Assembly (NCBI GenBank): GCA_032717465.1
Contig: CM064666.1
Span: forward strand, 21,223,732 to 21,287,731
Source: Coenobita brevimanus
Lineage: Eukaryota; Arthropoda; Malacostraca; Decapoda; Coenobitidae
Length of the DNA: 64,000 nucleotides
Reading direction: 5' to 3'
Shown: piece by piece, positions 56,255 through 64,000 of the stretch
Layout: each line of letters begins with the position of its first letter
Position numbering within the stretch: position 1 is the stretch's first letter
Translations under genes and position numbers: made by a program
The notes under the pieces: model-generated
What the model was told of the DNA's origin: nothing
Database searches by the model: none
The model's input: the letters and a program-made list of their open reading frames with translations, nothing else

Positions 56255-56790
56255 AGAATGCAGTTAACAGACAAATGGTACTCAAGTTACGGCACCCCTT
56301 CTCGAAGTAACGAAAAAAATAACTGTACTACCGAAATTACATGTCTACTGAGTATAAAATTGACAAGAATTGTGAAAAATATCGCTCATAAAAATGTCAG
56401 ATGCACAGATCCAAACAGAAGTATCGCACTAATCACTTACTACAAAACCTGCAAAACCTCACATCTACTAAAGAACCGTCCTGCTGTGAAAGGTACACCC
56501 ATGCAAGAAGACCACGTCATCTACCGACATGCGAATACTTGCAATTGTGAGGGCCTTATACCTCCGCAGGAATGACGAGGACTAAACCGTGAAGGCTGCT
56601 CACATGTAACCTATAGAACGGATAGAAAAAGAAATAACAATACAGAACGAGCCACAACAGCTCCCTCACCCGCCAACTTCTAGAAAAAGGTACTGAAATA
56701 GTTGACCGTGAAAAAGAACCACGTAGACTCATGTTTCTGGAAGCACTCTATATTTCCGAACTGAACCTGCAATAAATTCACCAGAAGATG
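56255..56790 (+). pseudogene. Penelope-like element, GIY-YIG endonuclease region
   Basis: The 56258-56575 frame reads IVKNIAHKNVRCTDPNRSIA, LITYYKTCKTSHLLKNRPAV and EDHVIYRHANTCNCEGLIPP, ending at a TGA where YIG would follow. Another frame near 56680-56748 reads LLEKGTEIVDREKEPRRLMF then LEALYISELNLQ, which matches the Glu helix and Asn end of GIY-YIG domains fused to Penelope-type RTs. The RT itself is absent (5'-truncated). Assignment is from remembered motifs and moderately secure. Confidence 0.65.
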
Positions 56791-57084
56791 ATTTACAAAT
56801 CCATCCAACGTGTAAAAGATGACAAACATCGGTGGGCTAACTCATTCCATCAGAGATAGCCACACATTTTCACACGCTTCTGATCGACCCTTCATGTGCT
56901 AGCACGTGCCGGCATCCACTATATAATAAGATCTCATTTCACCCATCAGACTGGTCTGCAGGTGCTCCCAGGAAAGAATAAAACGTTACCACATACAGTA
57001 CACTAACATCTGGATAGCTACTCAGAAGCCTTAATGAAAAGCAAAGTAGGTTAGCCGGACCCATCGAAAGCATTGATCTGTGTC
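56791..57084. other. No gene recognised
   Basis: Short unassigned stretch between the Penelope-like remnant and the RTE-alpha fragment. Confidence 0.4.
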
Positions 57085-57950
57085 TATCTACGTACAGTCC
57101 CGACGCCCTAATCCCGCAAAGGGTGGCCACAAACAAAACGCCTCCCCACCATTTGACTGCCCTCCCCCCAACTCACTCTCATATACCTCTCAACTTCATC
57201 CCTCCACCTCATCCTCGATCGCCCCTTCCCTCCCCCTCTCTCCACTTCACCTACATACACCCTCTTAGTCAGTCTTTCATTCTCCATTCTCTCCACATGT
57301 CCAAACCACCTCAGTGTATTTCTCCTAATTTTCTCAATCACATCCACATCCACCCCATAACATTCATTCTTCATTCGTCAACCTGTCCCTCCATGTCACT
57401 CCACATGCTCCTCTCAGATAACTCATTTCCACTCACTCTCATATACCTCTCAACTTCATCCCTCCACCTCATCCTCGATCGCCCCTTCCCTCCCCCTCCC
57501 TCCACTTCACCTACATACACCCTCTTAGTCAGTCTTTCATTCTCCATTCTCTCCACATGTCCAAACCACCTCAGTGTATTTCTCCTAATTTTCTCAATCA
57601 CATCCACATCCACCCCATAACATTCATTCTTCATTCGTCAACCTGTCCCTCCATGTCACTCCACATGCTCCTCTCAGATAACTCATTTCCACTGCTCTCA
57701 CTCTTGACTTGTTACCCTCTAGCAAGGTCCACTCCTCGCTTCCATACGTCAGGGTAGGGATCACAGTATTATCATACAGTGACTTCTTAACTTCCATACT
57801 CACCTCCTTATTTCTCATCACCGCTTTCAGTGAACTAACAACCTTCCTTCCCTGTTGTACCCTTTCAAGCACTTCATCCCGAAAACTTCCATCCTTACTC
57901 ATCACACTACCCAAGTACTTGAATGCACTCACATTCTCCTTAAAGGATTG
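57085..57950 (-). pseudogene. RTE-alpha LINE, 3' fragment with internal 260-bp tandem duplication
   Basis: Minus-strand frames at 57932-57624 (SAFKYLGSVMSKDGSFRDEV to AVEMSYLRGACGVTWRDRLT) match the RTE-alpha thumb. 57171-57430 and 57431-57690 are nearly identical, so the segment NTLRWFGHVERMENERLTKR occurs twice in succession. The last residues FVCGHPLRD are near 57108. The 3' end lacks the GATA tail seen in other copies. Confidence 0.88.
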
Positions 57951-58025
57951 GGCAGATATTAAATAATGTAGAAACAGCAGTTGCTTTCAAGTTCAACCTT
58001 GTTTGCTTACAAAAGTATCTTACCT

Positions 58026-58086
<61 letters not shown>

Positions 58087-58166
58087 CTCATCATTATCAT
58101 GATCATCATCATCTGGACCTCCTTTCCCACCCAAGGGCAGGGTGAGGAGTAGCAATGTCATGGCAG

Positions 58167-58239
<73 letters not shown>

Positions 58240-58576
58240 TAGGCTGCTTCCCTCAAGGAAAGGGAGGTAGCCGAGACAGGACGACTCACTCTCCATTTAC
58301 TCATCCATTCAAACACATTCATTCGCATCTTAGCTCCAAAGGGGAGAACGGACAGATCCTCACCGCATCACACCGCACAAGGGTCAACTGCGCAATGCAA
58401 TCAGTGACATCCGCAGCAGGGCCCGACAGCAGAACTGGTTTACCCCTGCCACATCATAACAGACCCATCCCCTTACCCGCATATATATATATAGATATAG
58501 ATATAGATAGATATATAGATATATATATATATATATATATATATAGATAGATATAGATATATATATATATATATGA
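57951..58576. repeat. TA microsatellites enclosing an RTE-beta 3' UTR fragment
   Basis: TA runs occupy 58029-58082, 58169-58236 and (with GATA units) 58482-58576. 58236-58480 is the RTE-beta 3' UTR on the minus strand, starting at CTAGGCTGCTTCCCTCAAGG and including GTCGGGCCCTGCTGC in reverse complement. This copy has no coding part. Confidence 0.88.
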
Positions 58577-59229
58577 TCTTGATCTGCAGAGTCGCGATAT
58601 GGGGGACTCCATGGAACAAGGAGCTTTAGGCGGCTGCTCAATTCGCTTAGGGCTAAGGAGATCAGAGAAAAGGGTGAGAGGACTTTTTAAAAAATGTATT
58701 TATAGCTATTAGCTTGTATTTTCCACTCAATACGAGTCCCAAACACCCTGGGGAACGCAGCCGCTGAAGGCCAAGCAGCAAGGAGACATGAGAACACAGG
58801 GATACATTGATGCATACATAAGGAAAGGATACAGAATGTATGGTTCAGTTTACCCTATCTTGTACAATTTTCTTCAAAATCATGTTCATAGAAAACTATC
58901 ATTAGAGGATGAACGCATGTATGTTTCCTAACCAACAAGGTCAACTAAGTTGAGAGCCTTGGGGGTGGTAGTAGGACTACATGAGAACAGTCATTCCTAC
59001 TTCCTTATAGTACTAAGCCCACCATTTCCGAACCTAGTATTAGTTTCAGGTTACCACATGCTGAATGATATTTGTTCTGAAGGAAATCGAAACAGTCAGT
59101 AGGTTGTCAAGGTGTTGATAATCCTTTTGACTGCCAAAATACTCCGTATCAGAGTACAAACATCTGGTGGCAGAGAATAATAGAAACATGACGTTCTGTA
59201 AATAATCGGATTACGTTTGTTACCAGTAA
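58577..59229. other. No gene recognised
   Basis: Unassigned sequence; no repeats or motifs seen. Confidence 0.4.
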
Positions 59230-60985
59230 TCTATCTATCTATCTATTGCCAGACGCCTTAATCCCGTAAGGAGTGGTCACAAACAAATCGCCTTCATGTC
59301 GCCCTGTCCCCTGCCATTTCACTGCCCTGCTCTAAGCTCACACCCCCCTCTCTCACATATACCTCTCCATTCCATCCCTCCATCTCATCCTTGGCCTCCC
59401 CCTCCCTCTCCCCCCCTCCACCTAACTCACATATGCTCTCTTCGTCAGTCTCTCACACTCCATCCTCTCCACATGGGCACACCACCTCAGTGTGTTTCTC
59501 CCAACGCTTCCTATCAGCACATCCACACCACAACGCTCCTTCACTTCCTCATTTGTCAGTCTGTCTCTCCTTGTGACTCCATATGTTCCTCTCAAATAGC
59601 CCATTTCCATTGCTGTCACTCTTGACTTCTGTCCCTCCAACAACATCCAAGCGTCACTTCCATTTAGAGTTGGTATCACAATACCGTCATGCAGTAACTT
59701 TTTCACTTCCATGCTCACTTCCCCGTTTCTTATCAATGCTTTCAAGGAACCAGCAACCTTTCTTCCTTGATGTACCCTTTCAAGCACTTCACCCTCTAAA
59801 CTTCCATCCTTACTCATCACACTACCCAAGTACTTAAACGCACTCAGATTTTCCGTTACCTCCTCATCATACCTCACTGTACATTCACTGACTTCATTTC
59901 TCTCGAAGACCATAACTTTACTCTTCCGTACATTCACCTATAGATTCCGTTTCTTACACACTCTCCCAAACTCATCCATCAAGCCTTGCAGGTTCCCTTC
60001 GTCCTCACCTAACAACACAGTAGCCTATCATCTGCAAACAACAGTAGCCTACAGGGAGTTACCAAACACTGCCCTTTCTCAATAGGGCTGTTCCAACATC
60101 CAGTGCCCTACGTTGTATGTCTTTTATAACCCCATTCATATACAGATTGAACAACCACGGAGACATGACATATCCTTGCTTTAATCAAGCCTTCAAATAG
60201 AAAAAATCACTCCGTTCACTATCCACCCGCACTGCACCCTTAGCACTCCCATACATACTCTTCACGGCGTTCAACAACGTCTCATCTACTCCATATATTC
60301 TTAATACTCTCCACAATCCTTGTGTATCCACCCTGTCATATGCTTTCTCCAGATCCATGAAGGGCCGCATACAACTTCTTTCCCTTCTCTAGAAACTTTT
60401 CCACTAAAGATCTAAGAATGGATATCTGATCTACACAACCCTTCCTAAAGCCTCCCTGTTTTTCTCCAACTAATTCCTGTTATCTCCGTAACTCTGTCAG
60501 TAAGTATACTACCATATACTTATTACACTAAGAAGACAAATGCCTCTATAATTACTGTACCACATACTTCTTTTTTCCCTTTTCCTTTGTACAGGGGAAT
60601 AATTATACCTGACTTCCAATCCTCCGGGACTCCACCTTCCTCCCAGGCCAATCTGCACATCTTCCACATCCATTTTACTACTGTCTCTCCCCCATGTTTC
60701 AGCATTTCACCACACACTCCATCATTTCCTTGGGCATTCCCCATTTTGACTTTCTTCATTGCTTCCACAACCTCCATCCTACTAATTTCTTCCTCACTTC
60801 TCACATCCCTCCTTCTCCCAGCCATTCCCCATTCACTTATACTCGCATTACTTTCATTCTCTATGTTCAGCAATTTCTTAAAGTGTTCTCTGCATCTGCT
60901 CACCTTTTCTCCCTTCTCCACTAGTAATCTACCATTTTTATCTTATACTCCCCGAGTAACTTCTTTGACACCCTGTCTAACACAA
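59230..60985 (-). pseudogene. RTE-alpha LINE, 5'-truncated copy
   Basis: Minus-strand frames: 60921-60523 CREHFKKLLNIENESNASIS, VCGEMLKHGGETVVKWMWKM and IIIPLYKGKGKKEV (fingers); 60370-60185 FMDLEKAYDRVDTQGLWRVL (motif A); and 59937-59422 MVFERNEVSECTV, FKYLGSVMSKDGSLEGEVLE and LRWCAHVERMECERLTKRAY. It ends at a GATA-type tail (ATCT on plus, 59230-59247). It is more diverged than the 29.4-kb copy, with breaks near 60530, 60180 and 59940. Truncated 5' at ~60985. Confidence 0.88.
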
Positions 60986-61560
60986 TCTATGTATTTATTG
61001 GAGGCTCACCCATCTCTATAGGCTTGCACGTAAGAACCCATCCACACCAAATGCTTGCGAGTGTGGGTGGTTCCAGGCTGGACTTTTGCATTAGTGTAAC
61101 CCATACAGGTTCTCGGTCGCACCCGCCCGCATCCAGTGGGGCCACAACATGGGTCACAGTTACAGTGATACTATAGGTAAGTTCCCACTGCATGCGTCCG
61201 CGCCAGCAAACATTTGATGTGAACGCGGCCTAAACTATAATTCAAAGCACGGTAGCTATACTCTGTCCAGTTTAACTTCCGCTAAAATTGCCGTCACTTC
61301 ATCCCGAATGCTCAGATATTACACAAGATTAACCTATTCAGCCCAAAGACGTATTTTTATTATTTTCCTCTTTCTCAAGACATTTTTGTTCGCCTTAGCT
61401 ACAGAAGTTGCATTAGATGTGTTAGTACAGCCTTCAATAAACCTCCAATCCGAGAGGTCTTTCCTGGGTTGAATAAAACCGTCTGGTGGTCGAGAGATGC
61501 TGGCATAAAGGAACGTCATTAGAGGATGACACTAGGGGGAAAAAAAAAAAATCTTCCTCC
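60986..61560. other. No gene recognised
   Basis: Unassigned sequence; a short A run at 61540-61551. No motif seen. Confidence 0.4.
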
Positions 61561-61823
61561 ACTCCCTCGGGCAAGGTTCAGTCAGGGTAGTCACTGTGTA
61601 TCCTTCATCATTTAATCATTCCCTATTCCTACTGTCACACCTCCTTGCATACCTCCTTTCCTGCCTCCCTGCCCACCTCCTCCCTTCCCATTTACCTATC
61701 TGCCTATCTACCTCCCTGCCTACCTGCCTCCCTACCTAATTCTCCGTCCACCTCGTTGTGTATCATCCTTCCGGCCTACCTACCTGCCTAACACATGACT
61801 CCCTACCTGCCTCCCTGACTACG
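61561..61823. repeat. Degenerate CCTACCTG/CCTGCCT minisatellite
   Basis: Irregular CTACCTGCCT-type units run up to the left end of the long-TIR element. A similar tract (63270-63400) resumes directly past its right end, so the element was inserted into one C/T-rich array. Confidence 0.75.
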
Positions 61824-63263
61824 TACAATCGTGGCCATAAATAATTACCTATCCTCCTGTACTCCATGCCTCTGACTGGCTCCTTTATGCACGGCTAGTC
61901 ACACGGGAATAAGAGGGGCTGTGACGGAGGGGCCAGAGAGAGCAGGGAAGGTGGGGGGGGGGGACGATCAATGGTGCTTGGGTGGAATGGGGGAGGGGAG
62001 GGAGGGTAAGTAGGGGAGGGAGAATGAAATGCGAAGTTGTAGCCACATAATTTGTCTATTTTCTTTCATTCAGGCATCATATAAAGGAGTTACTATTCGG
62101 TAAATAGAGCTGCATGACACCTTGTATAGTGGCGTCAGATAACAAACTTTAGATAGATGGTGATAGCAAGGACTGGCTCGTGAGAGAATTATACTGACGT
62201 GACAGATCAAATGTTAGTTCAGGGCTATCGAGATTGTGTGGTCCCAGATTGTCAACGCGTGGAAGCCAGAGAACGAGAGGACACGAGCCTGTCTCCTCCA
62301 GCACACCAAGGATGAGTGGGAGCTGTTCAGACGAAACCAGCAAACCATTAACAACATTGTTTCCCCGGTGCCGCGAAGCCTGCATGAGGTTTCTAAGTCA
62401 TGAAGCCACTGGACTACTTACTAAGGCGTTCCTGGTTGCTTTGGCTTGACCAGTGTCGATAAACATTGACATAAATATATTCTGGGAATTTGGGTAGGAT
62501 TTTGTTTTATTTTCCCTCTGATAGATTATGAGAGATTCCGTTATCATATCTACCCATGAACACAGACATCAAATTTATTTACCTTTTCTGCACAGTTATT
62601 TTAAATAGCATTTTCATATAGAGATGTCATTAAAAATTATTGAATTGACATGATGGTGACTGTATAGCCGGAAGGTATAAGGCAAGGGTGATGATATTTA
62701 CTGTGGACACAGCCATGTCAAAGGATGCATATAATATTTAGTTCCAAAAATTAATTACATGTAAGGGTAGAGGATGTTTCTTACACAAACATTACGGAAG
62801 TCAAAGCTATCCAGATTCCATTCTGCATCTGAAGTCAAAAGACACGGATAAACACAAATATCTGGCTCTGCACTAACATTTGATCTGTCACGTCAGTATA
62901 ATTCTCTCACGAGCCAGTCCTTGATATCACCACCTATCTAAAGCTTGTTATCTGACGCCGCTATACAAGGTGTCATGCAGCTCTGTCTACCGAATAGTAA
63001 CTCCTTTATAATCCCTGAATGAAAGAAAATAGACAAATTATGTGGCCACAACTTAGTGTTTCAATCTCCCTCCCCCTCCTACCCTCCCTCCCCCCCCTCA
63101 CTCCACCCAAGCACCATCGCTGGTCCCCCCACCCACCTTCCCTTCTCTCCCTGGCCCCTCCCTCGCAGTCCCTCTCATTCCCGTGTGACTTGCCGTGCAT
63201 AAAGGAGCCAGCCTGAGGCACGGAGTGCAGGAGGATAGGTGATTATTTATGGCCACGACTGTA
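61824..63263. mobile_element. Long-TIR Tc1/mariner-like element, copy 2 (complete, 1.44 kb)
   Basis: TA flanks at 61824-61825 and 63262-63263. The left end is CAATCGTGGCCATAAATAAT and the inverted right end is CAGTCGTGGCCATAAATAAT. Arms of ~390 bp (61826-62218 and 62872-63261) pair across a ~650-bp loop with landmarks TGGCTCCTTTATGCACGG and CTCGTGAGAGAATTATACTG. The loop has no transposase. It retains the unoccupied TTAA at about 62602 and the uninterrupted junction at 62795, where copy 1 (206-2886) carries insertions. It is likely non-autonomous. Confidence 0.85.
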
Positions 63264-63584
63264 CATACCTCACTTCCTACCTTCATTTCTACCCATCTCC
63301 CTGTTAACTTCCCTACCTACCTCTTTGCCCTTTACCACCCTCCCTGCCTGTTCGCCTACCTACCTCCCTACCCAACTCCATATCTACCTACCAGGGATGG
63401 AACTGAGGTCTCGCTCAATCTCGTGCCTCGGCCTCAAGACCTCATTTTCATGAACTCGGACTCGATCGTGACCTCGACCTTCTAAACTGGCCCAAGTCTC
63501 GACCTTAGCTTCGAGGCCAGCTGAAAAGTGTAAAGGCCTCGTGACAGCCCAAGTGATGGGTCGACTGTGCATTTCCCCCCCCCC

Positions 63585-63586
<2 letters not shown>
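63264..63586. other. CCTAC-rich tract, then CTCGNCCT-rich sequence
   Basis: 63270-63400 continues the C/T minisatellite on the far side of the long-TIR element. 63405-63530 contains recurrent CCTCG and CTCGACCT motifs without clear periodicity. No gene. Confidence 0.5.

Positions 63587-63662
<76 letters not shown>
63587..63662. repeat. (CT)n(CA)n microsatellite
   Basis: A CT run (63589-63639) followed by CA units. Confidence 0.97.
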
Positions 63663-63670
<8 letters not shown>

Positions 63671-64000
63671 CTAATCTCAGCCTCGTCTTCATTACCCTTT
63701 CCCTCTCCCGCTCCCGCTTCCTCTGTCTTCTCCCACACTTATTCCTGTGCAATTCCTGTGTTATTCTTGTAGTCTGGTCACACTATTCCAGGAGCTGCAT
63801 AGTATGGGCGAACTGATATACTGCTTTTGTATTCTTTCAATTTCTTACTCTTTCTTCTTCAAACAAAGATATTACACAAGAGGATAACTGTAGTAGGTCG
63901 ATGGGTCCATGTCAGGTACTCCCCCTCAAAAAGATTTTCTTTTCTCTTCCTATGACCGAAAAAAGGACAAATTGGACCGATTACTGAATCTTGTATTTTC
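63663..64000. other. No gene recognised
   Basis: C/T-biased then AT-rich sequence to the window edge; no motif seen. Confidence 0.4.

Overview
The window looks like repeat-dense intergenic DNA from a large animal genome. The retroelement protein types point to an arthropod, most likely a malacostracan crustacean such as a crab, shrimp or crayfish. That assignment rests on remembered similarity of the LINE families and is not proven by the sequence. I found no convincing host gene, no intact tRNA or rRNA gene, no CRISPR array and no bacterial feature. Almost every supportable coding stretch belongs to a transposable element, and all but one of these are broken.

Layout. 1-2.9 kb: a Tc1-like element with long terminal inverted repeats (TIRs), interrupted by two insertions, one of them at a TTAA site. 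3.6-4.6 kb: a Tigger-type transposase relic. 4.9-5.8 kb: a degenerate ~145-bp tandem repeat. 6.6-7.2 kb: a CR1-like 3' fragment. 7.58-11.36 kb: a Tigger-like DNA transposon with recognisable ends, carrying a second 1.2-kb TIR element inside its transposase gene. 12.8-14.1 kb: a perfect 102-bp x3 tandem repeat and a TTAA-flanked 0.77-kb element. 14.1-20 kb: RTE and Jockey fragments, AT microsatellites and a tRNA-derived SINE. 20.5-27.9 kb: a decayed CR1-like LINE split by a 3.45-kb RTE-like LINE with a 12-bp target duplication. 29.4-32.6 kb: the best-preserved LINE here, on the minus strand, disabled only by one nonsense codon and one 1-nt deletion in the readable coding region. 33.7-34.2 kb: a repeat carrying nuclear-receptor-type half-sites. 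35.03-37.99 kb: a 2.96-kb element with ~0.85-kb TIRs. 38.1-41.7 kb: a further RTE copy, itself interrupted by a 1.1-kb LINE remnant whose RNase H frame is fully open. 42-53.3 kb: an old ~2.6-kb duplication whose first copy was split by a PHD-finger LINE. 54-61 kb: minisatellites, a Penelope-like GIY-YIG remnant and more RTE fragments. 61.8-63.3 kb: a complete copy of the long-TIR element seen at the left edge.

Two RTE-like subfamilies recur. I call them RTE-alpha (minus-strand copies at 14.1, 29.4, 57.1 and 59.2 kb) and RTE-beta (plus-strand copies at 22.0, 32.9 and 38.1 kb, and a minus-strand 3' UTR piece at 58.2 kb). Both carry the same two-hairpin motif in their 5' leaders and end in GATA-type tails. 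The insertions can be ordered from the sequence: RTE-beta entered CR1-like; the RNase H LINE entered RTE-beta; a TIR element entered Tigger; a TTAA element entered the long-TIR element; and the PHD LINE entered the old duplication.
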